Below are positions 25,472 to 34,925 of a stretch of DNA of 64,000 bases, piece by piece (within the stretch, counting starts at the first letter, position 1; each line of letters starts with the position of its first letter). Origin of the DNA: Amorphoplanes friuliensis DSM 7358. Its GTDB lineage: Bacteria > Actinomycetota > Actinomycetes > Mycobacteriales > Micromonosporaceae. A program made the position numbers and the translations under genes. Where the stretch lies: NCBI RefSeq assembly GCF_000494755.1, contig NC_022657.1, positions 6,602,001 through 6,666,000 of the forward strand. The letters run 5' to 3'. The notes below the pieces were generated by a model, which saw only the letters and a list, made by a program, of their open reading frames with translations, searched no databases and was not told the DNA's origin.

Positions 25472-26248
25472 TCAGCGCTGGGCGCGGGCTGAGGCGTAGA
25501 GGCAGACGGCGGCTGCGGCGGCGAGGTTGAGGCTTTCGGCGCCGCCGTAGATCGGGATGCGGACGCGCTTGTCGGCCGCCTTCAGCAGGTGCTCGGGCAG
25601 ACCGTGGGCCTCGGAGCCGAAGAGCCAGGCGGTCGGCTGCGCCAGCGCGCCGTCGTCGAGCAACTCGTCGAGGCCGGCGTCGCCCTTGCCCGTGGTGGCC
25701 AGGACCTGCAGGCCGAAGTCGCGCAACTGGTCGACCACCTGCAGCGGCGCCTGCACCACGTCGACGTTGAACAGGCTGCCCGCGGACGCCCGCACGCACT
25801 TGCCGTTGTACGGGTCCACGGCATCACCCGCGAAGATCACCGCACCGGCGCCGGCCGCGTCGGCGGTGCGCAGGACCGTGCCGGCGTTGCCCGGGTCGCG
25901 GATCTCGACGGCCACGGCCACCAGCCGCGGCGCCTTGGACAGGGCCTCGGTCAGCGGCACGTCGACCTGCTCGCACACCGCCACCAGGCCCTGTGGCTGG
26001 ACCGTCTCGGCCAGCGCCTCCAGGCCGTCATCGGTCACCGGGGACACCAGGGGTGCCTGGGCTGCGAGGTCGGCGTGGCGGGACAGGGCTGTGTCCGTAC
26101 CGAAAAGCTCCAGGACGACTCCCGCGGCCAGGGCGGACCGCACGGCCTGGGGTCCCTCGGCCAGGAAGCGGCCCGTCTGGTCGCGGTCGCGGCGCCGTTG
26201 CAGGCGCCGGGCGGCGACGACCCGGGGGGTACGGGCTGAGAAGGTCAC
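25472..26248 (-). CDS. TrmH/SpoU-family RNA 2'-O-methyltransferase
   Basis: The 258-residue protein has an N-terminal substrate-binding domain (GRFLAEGPQAVRSAL) and a C-terminal SPOUT knot with the three family motifs: RDPGNAGTVLRTADAAGA, AWLFGSEAHGLP and VRIPIYGGAESLNLAAAAAV. It transfers methyl from SAM to a ribose in rRNA or tRNA; the target nucleotide is not predictable. The position between rplT and pheST is conserved in actinobacteria. It starts at GTG 26248, after the terminator of the rplT operon. Confidence 0.9.
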   Translation of the reverse strand: MTFSARTPRVVAARRLQRRRDRDQTGRFLAEGPQAVRSALAAGVVLELFGTDTALSRHADLAAQAPLVSPVTDDGLEALAETVQPQGLVAVCEQVDVPLTEALSKAPRLVAVAVEIRDPGNAGTVLRTADAAGAGAVIFAGDAVDPYNGKCVRASAGSLFNVDVVQAPLQVVDQLRDFGLQVLATTGKGDAGLDELLDDGALAQPTAWLFGSEAHGLPEHLLKAADKRVRIPIYGGAESLNLAAAAAVCLYASARAQR

Positions 26249-26273
26249 GTGTCCTCCGGGTCGGGAACAGCAG

Positions 26274-26306
26274 CGAGGCGCCTCCCGGTGTCCGGGAGAC
26301 GCCTCG
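26274..26306 (-). terminator. Terminator of the infC-rpmI-rplT operon
   Basis: On the minus strand a 15-bp stem with one U-G pair (cgaggcgtctcccgg against its complement) and a 3-base loop starts 12 bases beyond the rplT stop. It separates the ribosomal operon from the methyltransferase gene. Confidence 0.8.
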
Positions 26307-26317
26307 TCACAAGAAGA

Positions 26318-26710
26318 TCAGGCAGCCTGGGCGGCGGCGCCGCCGGTGCCCTCGGCCGCCACAGCGGCCCGCGCGATCTCGACGATCGCCGTGAACGAAG
26401 CGGCGTCGTTGACGGCCATGTCGGCCAGGATCTTGCGGTCCACCTCGACGCCGGCCAGCTTGAGACCCTGGATCAGGCGGTTGTAGGTCAGGCCGTTGGC
26501 CCGTGCGCCCGCGTTGATGCGCGTGATCCACAGCTGGCGGAAGTCGCCCTTGCGGTCACGGCGGTCGCGGTACGCGTACTGCATCGAGTGCAGCACCTGC
26601 TCCTTGGCCTTGCGGTACAGCCGCGAGCGCTGTCCGCGGTAGCCGCTGGCGGTCTCCAGCAGCGTACGGCGCTTCTTCTGGGCGTTTACTGCCCGCTTGA
26701 CGCGTGCCAT
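26318..26710 (-). CDS. rplT: 50S ribosomal protein L20
   Basis: The 130-residue protein starts MARVKRAVNAQKKRR and contains the conserved core GYRGQRSRLYRKAKEQV, YAYRDRRDRKGDFRQLWI and INAGARANGLTYN. The last ten residues (EGTGGAAAQA region) are an Ala/Gly tail beyond the usual 117-120 residues. L20 binds 23S rRNA early in assembly and in some bacteria represses its own operon through the mRNA leader. Confidence 0.97.
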   Translation of the reverse strand: MARVKRAVNAQKKRRTLLETASGYRGQRSRLYRKAKEQVLHSMQYAYRDRRDRKGDFRQLWITRINAGARANGLTYNRLIQGLKLAGVEVDRKILADMAVNDAASFTAIVEIARAAVAAEGTGGAAAQAA

Positions 26711-26749
26711 TTCGGTACTCCTAACAGGGGAACGTGAGTGGCGCGCGCG

Positions 26750-26944
26750 TCAGCGGCCCAGCATCTTCTTGACTCGCTTGGTGTCGGCCTTGGCCACGAC
26801 GACCGTGCCGGTCATCCGGCGGGTGACGTGAGAGGACTTGCCCTCCAGGAGGTGGCGCTTGCCGGCCTTCTCCCGAACGATCTTGCCTCCGCCGGTGACC
26901 TTCACCCGCTTGCCCATGCCGGTGTGGCTCTTCATCTTCGGCAC
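26750..26944 (-). CDS. rpmI: 50S ribosomal protein L35
   Basis: The 64-residue protein begins at GTG 26944 (encoding PKMKSHTGMGKRVKVT after the start). The length and the start PKMKSH are standard for L35; an in-frame open stretch upstream lies in the infC intergenic region and is not conserved. It sits 19 bases after infC and 39 before rplT, in the universal infC-rpmI-rplT order. Confidence 0.97.
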   Translation of the reverse strand: MPKMKSHTGMGKRVKVTGGGKIVREKAGKRHLLEGKSSHVTRRMTGTVVVAKADTKRVKKMLGR

Positions 26945-26963
26945 TTGGAACGCCTCTTTCTGA

Positions 26964-27587
26964 TTACTCTGCGGTGGTGTCGGCGGCGGCCGGCGGTGCC
27001 TCGGCACCATCGCCCTCGCGCGGTTCCCGGGGCGGGCGCGCGTTGGCGGCGATCGTCGCTGCCGCGGCTGCCTTGGTCGCCCGGTGGGGAGCCAAAACCA
27101 TGATCATGTTACGGCCGTCCTGCTTGGGACTGGCCTCGACGAAGCCCAGCTCCGAGATCTCTTCGCTGAGCCTGCGCAGGAGCCGGAAACCCAGCTCGGG
27201 GCGGCTCTGCTCGCGACCGCGGAACATGATCGTCACCTTGACCTTGTCGCCCGCCTTGAGGAACCGGACCACGTGACCCTTTTTGGTCTCGTAGTCGTGC
27301 GGGTCGATCTTCGGCCGGAGCTTCATTTCCTTGATGACGGTCTGTTGCTGGTTACGCCGGGCTTCGCGCGCCTTGAGTGCACTCTCGTACTTGAACTTTC
27401 CGAAGTCCATGAGCTTGCACACCGGCGGGCGCGCCATCGGCGCTACCTCGACCAGGTCCAGGTCGACATCCGCGGCCAGCTGCAGGGCGCGCTCGAGCGG
27501 GACGATGCCCACCTGCTCACCCTCAGGGCCGACCAGTCGGACTTCCCTCGCCCGGATCTGCTCGTTCACGCGTGGTTCGACGCTGAT
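26964..27587 (-). CDS. infC: Translation initiation factor IF-3, probable AUC start
   Basis: The 207-residue product contains the IF-3 N domain (VNEQIRAREVRLVGPEG, LDLVEVAPMARPPVCKLMD), the linker (ALKAREARRNQ) and C domain (IKEMKLRPKIDPHDYETKKG, KVTIMFRGRE). A Shine-Dalgarno GAGGAGG (27592-27598) is followed after four C residues by ATC at 27585-27587, giving S-V-E-P-R before V-N-E-Q; an in-frame stop lies just upstream. The first GTG (27569) has no ribosome site. A non-AUG start is the classical IF-3 autoregulation device (AUU in E. coli). A Glu/Ala-rich tail of about 30 residues ends the protein. Confidence 0.92.
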   Translation of the reverse strand: MSVEPRVNEQIRAREVRLVGPEGEQVGIVPLERALQLAADVDLDLVEVAPMARPPVCKLMDFGKFKYESALKAREARRNQQQTVIKEMKLRPKIDPHDYETKKGHVVRFLKAGDKVKVTIMFRGREQSRPELGFRLLRRLSEEISELGFVEASPKQDGRNMIMVLAPHRATKAAAAATIAANARPPREPREGDGAEAPPAAADTTAE

Positions 27588-27599
27588 GGGGCCTCCTCA

Positions 27600-27856
27600 G
27601 AACGATCTACATTCAGCCAATGTTCGGTCGGCCCTCTCGACCCGCACCTGCGGGCGACAAGGAAAGCAGAAGGCCCCGGCACGAATGCCAGGGCCCGCTC
27701 GACCGGTCATCGGCGTCCATGAGGACGCACACCACGCCGGGGATATTCCCCGGGAGGTTGACCGGACCCGATCACCAGAAGTGACGGGTGGGAGCCAGCG
27801 GGCTCCTCTTTCGCGCCCACAGGTACGTGGGCGTGGTCGACTACCGGAAAAGTTTA
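27600..27856 (-). ncRNA. Structured 5' leader of infC-rpmI-rplT with attenuator-like hairpin
   Basis: About 250 bases precede infC without an ORF. On the minus strand four stems follow in order: gcccac...gtgggc (27815-27832), ggagcccgctggctcc (27791-27806), a 7-bp stem with 3-base loop (27737-27753), and a 10-bp stem with UUCG loop (27672-27695). The last is trailed by ttctgctttccttgt, like an intrinsic terminator. This looks like a ribosomal-operon leader controlled by premature termination. TAAACT (27851-27856) is a possible -10 box; no good -35 was seen. Confidence 0.6.
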
Positions 27857-27861
27857 GCAGC

Positions 27862-28320
27862 TCACGCCGTGGCGGCCGAATGCAGGGCGCGAAGTGCACG
27901 AACACCCTCCACGGCGTACTCCTTGTCGGCCGCCTGCAGCGCGTGGACGGGCACCGTGTCGTCGTCGAGCATCTCCAGCGACGCCCAGGGCGAGTTGCGG
28001 TCGAAGCGCACCGCGCGGATCGACCCCCAGGGCAGCTCGTAGCCGCCGATCACGTTGCGGACCTGCACACCGTCGGCGTCCGCGATCACCCGCGGGCGGG
28101 TGAAGGCGAGGATCCCCAGGCCGATGAGCACACCGAGCCCGATCATCGCGCTCTGGTCACCGCGCCGGAACTGGCCCATCGTGTCGCCGGTCGAGCCGTG
28201 CAGGCCGAAGCTGAGCACGGTGAACAGCACCACCACGGCGGCCGCGGAGAACCCGGCCACCCACCGGATGCGGCGAGGCCGGAACACCACGGGCGCCTGG
28301 GTCGAAGTCACATCAACCAC
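27862..28320 (-). CDS. PH-domain-like small membrane protein
   Basis: The 152-residue protein has two hydrophobic helices (VAGFSAAAVVVLFTVLSFGL and MIGLGVLIGLGILAF) followed by a bacterial PH-like domain (RVIADADGVQVRNVIGGYELPWGSIRAVRFD ... SLEMLDDDTVPVHAL). Function is unknown; homologues of this architecture accompany hisG and ribosomal genes in many actinobacteria. The start is uncertain: GTG 28320 or GTG 28311 both give the same core, and longer versions would run into hisG. Confidence 0.72.
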   Translation of the reverse strand: MVDVTSTQAPVVFRPRRIRWVAGFSAAAVVVLFTVLSFGLHGSTGDTMGQFRRGDQSAMIGLGVLIGLGILAFTRPRVIADADGVQVRNVIGGYELPWGSIRAVRFDRNSPWASLEMLDDDTVPVHALQAADKEYAVEGVRALRALHSAATA

Positions 28321-28330
28321 TGTGCCACGC

Positions 28331-29176
28331 TCACAATCGGCAGTTCGAGATGTCAGTGACGAGAATTGCGCGCGCACCGAGGTCGTACAGGGCGTCCATG
28401 ATCTTGTGGGTGTCGCTGCGCCGGACCATGGCCTGGACGGCGACCCAGCCCTCGCGGTGCAGCGGCGAGACGGTCGGCGACTCGATGCCCGGGGTCAGCG
28501 CGGTCGCCTGGTCCAGCAGGTCGGCCCGCACGTCGTACGCGAGCATCACAAAACTGCGGGCGACCAGTACACCCTGCAGACGCCGGACCAGCTGCGCCGC
28601 CGGACCGGTCTCGCCGGCGGCCTCGCGCCCGATCAGGATCGCCGAGCTGCGCAGGATCGGATCGCCCAAGGTGACCAGGCCCGCCTGGCGCAGTGTCGTG
28701 CCGGTCTCCACCACGTCGGCGATCAGGTCGGCGACGCCGAGCCGGACGGCGTTCTCGACCGCGCCGTCGAGCCGCACCACGTCGGCCTCGAGCTTGTGCT
28801 CGCTCAGGTAGCGCTCGACCACCCCGGGATAGGCGGTGGCGATGCGCCGCCCCCCGATCTCGTCGGCCGACGTCAGCGTGCCGGCGGGCGCGGCCCAGCG
28901 GAACGTCGCCCCGCCGAAGGCCAGGTCGAGGACCTCCTGCGCCGGGACGCCGGAGTCGACGAGCAGGTCCCGGCCGGTGATACCGAGATCAAGATCACCC
29001 GAGCCCACGTACGTGGCGATGTCGCGCGGGCGCAGGTAGAAGAACTCGACGTTGTTGGCCTCGTCACGGCAGAGGAGGTCCTTGGGGTCCGTGCGCTGGC
29101 GATATCCGGCGTCCTTGAGCATCTGGGAGGCCGGCGCGGACAGGGTGCCTTTGTTGGGAATGGCGATGCGCAGCAT
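28331..29176 (-). CDS. hisG: ATP phosphoribosyltransferase, long form
   Basis: The 281-residue enzyme starts MLRIAIPNKG at ATG 29176. It carries the type-II PBP-like catalytic halves (LDLGITGRDLL; VRLGVADLIADVVETGTTLRQAGL) and a C-terminal PII-like domain of about 75 residues (ESPTVSPLHREGWVAVQAMV). The C-terminal domain marks the long form, a homohexamer inhibited by histidine. It catalyses the first step of histidine synthesis. It lies 43 bases after hisE. Confidence 0.96.
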   Translation of the reverse strand: MLRIAIPNKGTLSAPASQMLKDAGYRQRTDPKDLLCRDEANNVEFFYLRPRDIATYVGSGDLDLGITGRDLLVDSGVPAQEVLDLAFGGATFRWAAPAGTLTSADEIGGRRIATAYPGVVERYLSEHKLEADVVRLDGAVENAVRLGVADLIADVVETGTTLRQAGLVTLGDPILRSSAILIGREAAGETGPAAQLVRRLQGVLVARSFVMLAYDVRADLLDQATALTPGIESPTVSPLHREGWVAVQAMVRRSDTHKIMDALYDLGARAILVTDISNCRL

Positions 29177-29219
29177 CGACGTGCTCCTTCGATCGGTTTC
29201 GATTGAGGCGGAGGGCACG

Positions 29220-29483
29220 TCAGAGATGTCGGTACACGTCCTCGAGCTCGAGCCCGGTGGCGATCATCAGGACTTGTGCCTGGTAGAGCAGCTGCGAGAT
29301 CTCCTCGGCGGCTCGTTCGGGGCCCTCGTGCTCGGCCGCCATCCACGACTCGGCGGCCTCTTCGACGACCTTTTTCCCGATGAAGTGCACGCCCCGGTCC
29401 AGCGCCACGACGGTGGACGAGCCCTCGGGCCGCTCCACCGCCTTCGCCTGCAACTCGGCGAACAACTCTTCGAACGTCTTCAC
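29220..29483 (-). CDS. hisE: Phosphoribosyl-ATP pyrophosphohydrolase
   Basis: The 87-residue all-alpha MazG-like protein has the HisE signature FIGKKVVEEAAESWMAA with the metal-binding EExxE and the later ERAAEEISQLLYQAQVLM. It removes pyrophosphate from phosphoribosyl-ATP, the second step of histidine synthesis, and is co-transcribed with hisG as in other actinobacteria. It diverges from an amino-acid importer operon. Confidence 0.95.
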   Translation of the reverse strand: MKTFEELFAELQAKAVERPEGSSTVVALDRGVHFIGKKVVEEAAESWMAAEHEGPERAAEEISQLLYQAQVLMIATGLELEDVYRHL

Positions 29484-29561
29484 GGGAGACGATTGTTGCA
29501 GCTCATCACGGGACAGCTACGGACGGCCCCTTCGGCGGGAACGTGGCTTAGGCTCGCGTCC

Positions 29562-30437
29562 ATGGTCAGCAGAAACACCCTCGCGGCGCTGAGCAGCGCC
29601 GCCGTGCTCCTCACCGCCCTCGCCGGCTGCGCGCCCGCCGACGAGTCGGGCCCCTCGGCCGGCGCGTCCGCCTCCCCGTCCGGTGCCGCCTGTGCGACCG
29701 GTGCGCTCGACACGCAGACGGCCGGGAAGCTCACGATCGGCACCGACAACCCGGCCTACGAGCCGTGGTTCAAGGACAACAAGCCGAACAACGGGCAGGG
29801 CTTCGAGTCCGCGGTGGCGTACCAGGTCGCCGAGCGCCTGGGTTATCCGGCGCAGAACGTCGTCTGGGCGCAGGTGACGTTCAACAACGCCATCGCGCCG
29901 GGCCCGAAGACGTTCGACTTCGACATCAACCAGTTCTCGATCACGCCCGAGCGCAAGAAGGCCGTGGACTTCTCCTCGCCGTACTACCTGGTCCGGCAGA
30001 CGGTCATCACGACCAAGGGTTCGAAGATCGCCGGTGCGAAGACGCTCGCCGAGCTCAAGTCGGCCAAGCTCGGCGCGCAGGTCGGCACCACGAGCTACCA
30101 GGCCGTCAACGAGATCATCAAGCCCGACGCCAAGGCCCAGGTCTACAACAACAACGACGACGCCAAGGCGGCCCTGGTCAACGGCACGGTCGACGGCATC
30201 GTGGTGGACCTGCCGACCGCGTTCTACATGACGGCGGCCGAGCTGGACAACGGCGTGATCGTGGGCCAGTTGCCGCAGGTCGGCGTACCCGAGCAGTTCG
30301 GCCTGGTCCTGGACCTGGATTCGCCGCTGACCGGGTGTGTCACCCAGGCCGTGGACCAGCTGCGCCAGGACGGCACCCTCGCGGTGCTGGAGAAGCAGTG
30401 GCTGGCCAGCACGGGCGGGGCTCCCGAACTCTCGTGA
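29562..30437 (+). CDS. Amino-acid ABC transporter substrate-binding lipoprotein
   Basis: The 291-residue protein has a lipoprotein signal with lipobox ALAGC (Cys23), a Ser/Ala-rich tether, then a family-3 solute-binding domain: KLTIGTDNPAYEPWF, FDFDINQFSITPERKKAVDFSSPYY, AQVGTTSYQAV, VDGIVVDLPTAFYM. The pattern fits polar amino acids. It starts at ATG 29562 and overlaps the permease gene by 4 bases (GTGA). Its position beside hisEG could mean histidine or arginine import, but ligand residues do not decide this. Confidence 0.9.
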   Translation: MVSRNTLAALSSAAVLLTALAGCAPADESGPSAGASASPSGAACATGALDTQTAGKLTIGTDNPAYEPWFKDNKPNNGQGFESAVAYQVAERLGYPAQNVVWAQVTFNNAIAPGPKTFDFDINQFSITPERKKAVDFSSPYYLVRQTVITTKGSKIAGAKTLAELKSAKLGAQVGTTSYQAVNEIIKPDAKAQVYNNNDDAKAALVNGTVDGIVVDLPTAFYMTAAELDNGVIVGQLPQVGVPEQFGLVLDLDSPLTGCVTQAVDQLRQDGTLAVLEKQWLASTGGAPELS

Positions 30438-31282
30438 GCACCGAGTTCCACCAGCCTTCCGAGATCCAGCGCGGGCGGACCGCCTACCGGCGACGGCAGA
30501 CGATCCGTTCCGTGCTGCTCGCGGCGCTCTCCACCGCGGTCGTCGGCGTGCTGCTGGCCGTCGCGGTCACCGGCGCGCCCGGCTGGGACAGGGTCAAGCT
30601 GTCGTTCTTCAGCCCCGACGTCGCCGTCGAGTGGCTGCCGGAGATCCTCGAAGGTCTCTGGCTCAACGTCCGGCTCCTGGTCGTCTGCGCGGTCCTGGCC
30701 CTCGGGCTGGGCCTGCTCATCGCCACGCTGCGGACCCTGCGCGGCCCGGTCTTCTTCCCGGTACGCGCGCTGGCCACGGGCTACACGTACACGTTCCGCG
30801 GCCTGCCCCTGATCATCGTGATCTACCTGATGGCCTTCGGCGTGCCCGGTCTGCGGCTGCAGGGCACCCCGGGTGTCCTCGTGCTGGGCGGGGCGGCGCT
30901 GATCATCACCTATGGGGCGTACCTGGCGGAGGTGTTCCGGGCCGGCATCGAGTCCGTGCACCCGAGCCAGCTGGCGGCCGCGCGGTCACTGGGGCTCACC
31001 TACCGCCAGACGATGCGGCACGTCGTGCTGCCGCAGGCGATCCGCCGCGTGGCGCCGCCGCTGCTCAACGACACCGTGGCGCTGCAGAAGGACGTCGGAC
31101 TGGTGTCGCTGGCCGGTCCGATCGACGCCGTCCGCGCCGCGCAGATCGGCGTCGCCCAGGACGCCAACTACACGCCGTACATCGTGGCGGGGGTGCTGTT
31201 CGTGCTGCTCGCACTGCCGCTGATCGGTGTCACCGACTGGGTCACGCTGCGCGCGGCCCGCCGTCAGTCCGCGGGGTCCTGA
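30434..31282 (+). CDS. Amino-acid ABC transporter permease (HisM/GlnP family)
   Basis: The 282-residue protein has an N-terminal cytoplasmic segment, a first helix near residues 25-45 and the core permease domain with the EAA loop (SLGLTYRQTMRHVVLPQAIRR) typical of polar amino-acid importers. ITYGAYLAEVFRAGIESV precedes the loop as in HisM/HisQ. GTG 30434 overlaps the lipoprotein stop, and the stop overlaps the ATPase start by one base (TGATG). Confidence 0.92.
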   Translation: MSTEFHQPSEIQRGRTAYRRRQTIRSVLLAALSTAVVGVLLAVAVTGAPGWDRVKLSFFSPDVAVEWLPEILEGLWLNVRLLVVCAVLALGLGLLIATLRTLRGPVFFPVRALATGYTYTFRGLPLIIVIYLMAFGVPGLRLQGTPGVLVLGGAALIITYGAYLAEVFRAGIESVHPSQLAAARSLGLTYRQTMRHVVLPQAIRRVAPPLLNDTVALQKDVGLVSLAGPIDAVRAAQIGVAQDANYTPYIVAGVLFVLLALPLIGVTDWVTLRAARRQSAGS

Positions 31283-32022
31283 TGCTGCTGTCCTGCGAGA
31301 ACGTCCGGAAGACCTTCGGGACCAATGTCGTGCTCGACGACCTGTCGCTGGAGGTCGGCGAGCACCAGGTCATCGCGCTGATCGGCGCGTCCGGCTCGGG
31401 CAAGTCGACGCTGCTGCGGTGCGTCAACCTGCTCACCGGCATCGACGACGGCACGATCCGGCTCGACGGCGAGGACATCACCGACCCGCGGGTGAACCCC
31501 GACGTCGTACGCCGCCGCATCGGCATGGTGTTCCAGTCGTACAACCTGTTCCCGCACATGACCGTGCTGAAGAACATCACGCTGGCGCCTGCCCGCGTAC
31601 ACAAGAGGGCGGCCGCGGAGATCAGGGACCAGGCCATGGAGTGGCTGACCCGGGTCGGTCTGGCCGACAAGGCCGACAGTTATCCCGACCGGCTCTCCGG
31701 CGGTCAGCAGCAGCGGGTCGCCATCGTGCGGGCGCTGGTCAACAATCCGCGCCTGCTGCTGCTCGACGAGGTCACCTCGGCCCTGGACCCGGAGCTGGTC
31801 GGCGAGGTGCTGACGATGATCCGCGGTCTCAAGGACGAGGGCATGACCATGGTCCTCGCCACCCACGAGATGGGCTTCGCCCGCCAGGTGGCCGATCAGG
31901 TCGTCTTCCTCGACGGCGGCCGCGTGCTGGAGGCGGGACCGCCGGCCCAGGTCCTCGGTGAGCCCACCGAGGCCCGGACCCGGCAGTTCCTGGCCCGCAT
32001 CATCGAGGCCGGGCGGCTCTAA
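31282..32022 (+). CDS. Amino-acid ABC transporter ATP-binding protein (HisP/GlnQ family)
   Basis: The 246-residue ATPase has Walker A GASGSGKS at 35-42, Q-loop MVFQSYNLFPHMTVL, signature LSGGQQQRVAIVRAL, Walker B LLLLDEVTSALDPE and switch ATHEMGFARQV. Glu-Val-Thr-Ser in Walker B and HEMxFA are hallmarks of polar amino-acid importers. It closes the three-gene importer operon. Its TAA overlaps the convergent dehydrogenase stop on the opposite strand by 4 bases (CTAA, 32019-32022). Confidence 0.94.
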   Translation: MLLSCENVRKTFGTNVVLDDLSLEVGEHQVIALIGASGSGKSTLLRCVNLLTGIDDGTIRLDGEDITDPRVNPDVVRRRIGMVFQSYNLFPHMTVLKNITLAPARVHKRAAAEIRDQAMEWLTRVGLADKADSYPDRLSGGQQQRVAIVRALVNNPRLLLLDEVTSALDPELVGEVLTMIRGLKDEGMTMVLATHEMGFARQVADQVVFLDGGRVLEAGPPAQVLGEPTEARTRQFLARIIEAGRL

Positions 32023-33125
32023 CTCGCGGGGAATCGCAGCACGCGGTCGTCGCCCTCGTGGAGCTTCTTGCCGCGGTCGGTGTTCGACGTGGTGAGCCAG
32101 AGGGCGCCGTCCGGGGCGATCTGGACGGTCCGCAGGCGGCCGTACTTCTCCTTGAACTCGGCCTTGGGCTCGCCGGCCTTCTCGCCGTCGAGCGGGATGG
32201 TCCAGAGCCGCTGCCCGCGCAGTGCCGCCACGTAGGCGGTGGTGCCGGAGATCGCCATCCCGGACGGTGAGGCGTCCTTGGTGGCCCAGGTGACCAGCGG
32301 GTTGGTGTAGCGGCCACCGTCGGTGTCGCCCTCACCCTCGACCTCGGGCCAGCCGTAGTTGCGGCCCTGCTGGATCAGGTTGACCTCGTCGAGCTCGTTC
32401 TGCCCGAACTCGGTGGCGAACATCCGGCCGCTGGAGTCCCAGGCGAGACCCTGCACGTTGCGGTGGCCCAGCGAATAGACCGGCGAGTCCCCGGACGCGG
32501 GCTTGCCGTCCGGTGTCAGCCGCAGGATCTTGCCGTTGGGGCTGGCCGGGTCCTGCGAGCGCGGCTTCTCACCGGCGTCGCCTGTCCCGGCGTAGAGCAT
32601 CCCGTCCGGCCCGAACGCGATCCGCCCGCCGTTGTGGTAGGTCGCCTTGGCGATCCCGTCGAAGATCACCTCGGGCGCGCCGTCACCGTCGAGCTCGAAG
32701 CGCGCGATGCGGTTGTCGTTCTCGGCGGTGAAGTAGGCGTAGACGAGGTTGTCCTCGGCGAACTTCGGCGAGACCGCGAGCCCGAGCAGGCCGCCCTCAC
32801 CGCTGGCCACCACACCCGGGACCTTGTAGACCTCCCGCGCTTCACCACTGCCGGGCTTGAGCCGCAGCACCCGCGCGGAGTCCCGCTCGGCGATCAGCGC
32901 GTCGCCGTCCGGCAGGAACGTCATGCCCCACGGCACGTCGATGCCGTGCGCCAGCTCCTCGCCCGCACCGAGATCCGGCGCACCCTTGGGCGCGCTGGAG
33001 GCCGTGCTGGTGGCGATCACGCCGGGGCTGGCCTCGCTGCCGCTGTCACAGGCGGCCAGGACACCGACGGTGAGCACCGCGGCGGCCGTCCGGAACCAGC
33101 GCCTGCCGCTCAGAATCTCTGCCAT
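32019..33125 (-). CDS. PQQ-type sugar dehydrogenase lipoprotein (GSDH/YliI fold)
   Basis: The 368-residue protein starts with a signal containing GRRWF (possible twin-arginine) and a lipobox LAAC (Cys26). The rest is a six-bladed propeller of the glucose/sorbosone dehydrogenase family: IDVPWGMTFLPDGDALIAERDSARV, GEGGLLGLAVSPKF, YHNGGRIAFGPDGMLYAGTGDAGE, YSLGHRNVQGLAWD and EFGQNELDEVN. It should oxidise a sugar at the outer face of the membrane using PQQ. ATG 33125 was chosen with GAGAGGG upstream; a GTG one codon earlier is also possible. It follows ribH by 65 bases. Confidence 0.86.
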   Translation of the reverse strand: MAEILSGRRWFRTAAAVLTVGVLAACDSGSEASPGVIATSTASSAPKGAPDLGAGEELAHGIDVPWGMTFLPDGDALIAERDSARVLRLKPGSGEAREVYKVPGVVASGEGGLLGLAVSPKFAEDNLVYAYFTAENDNRIARFELDGDGAPEVIFDGIAKATYHNGGRIAFGPDGMLYAGTGDAGEKPRSQDPASPNGKILRLTPDGKPASGDSPVYSLGHRNVQGLAWDSSGRMFATEFGQNELDEVNLIQQGRNYGWPEVEGEGDTDGGRYTNPLVTWATKDASPSGMAISGTTAYVAALRGQRLWTIPLDGEKAGEPKAEFKEKYGRLRTVQIAPDGALWLTTSNTDRGKKLHEGDDRVLRFPAS

Positions 33126-33190
33126 CACATCCCTCTCCACCCGAGGCTCCGCAGTGTATTCCAGCACCCGGGAGGAGAGGACCCCGTCGA

Positions 33191-33664
33191 TTACTTGCCC
33201 AGATCGCGGATTGCCAGGACGGCGTCGAGGACCGCGACCGTGGACTGCCAGCCCTTGTCCTCGATCGAGTCCTCCAGGCCGGCGCGGTCCTTGGCCTGGC
33301 CCAGGCTCTCGACCGTCAGCACGCCGTGCGCGACCGGGGTCTGCTCGTCCAGGGCGACCCGGGTCAGACCGGCCGTCACGGAGTCGTTGACGTAATCGAA
33401 GTGCGCGGTCTCGCCGCGGATCACCACGCCGAGCGCCACGACCGCGTCGCAGCGCTTGGCCAGGGCCTGGGCGACGATCGGCAGCTCGACCGAGCCCGCG
33501 ACGCGGGCCACGATCACGTCGTCGACACCGCACGCCTTGGCGGCCGCCTGCGCCCGCTCGACCATGTGGTCGACCAGGTCGGCGTGCCAGCGTGAGCCGA
33601 CGATGCCGAGCTTGAGCCCGGCGGCGTCGACGGTGCCCAGGTGCGGATCCCCGAAACCGGCCAT
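33191..33664 (-). CDS. ribH: 6,7-dimethyl-8-ribityllumazine synthase
   Basis: The 157-residue protein has the lumazine-synthase landmarks: an N-terminal strand LGIVGSRWHADLV, RVAGSVELPIVAQALA, LGVVIRGETAHFDYV with the catalytic His and GVLTVESLGQAKDRA. It condenses ribityl-aminouracil with dihydroxybutanone phosphate, the step before riboflavin synthase. It is the last biosynthetic gene of the rib operon, 55 bases after ribBA. Confidence 0.96.
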   Translation of the reverse strand: MAGFGDPHLGTVDAAGLKLGIVGSRWHADLVDHMVERAQAAAKACGVDDVIVARVAGSVELPIVAQALAKRCDAVVALGVVIRGETAHFDYVNDSVTAGLTRVALDEQTPVAHGVLTVESLGQAKDRAGLEDSIEDKGWQSTVAVLDAVLAIRDLGK

Positions 33665-33719
33665 GTGTTGCCCCCTTTTGACTAAGTTTGCGCCCGGTCG
33701 CCGTCGCGGCGCCGGGGAA

Positions 33720-34914
<1,195 letters not shown>

Positions 34915-34925
<11 letters not shown>

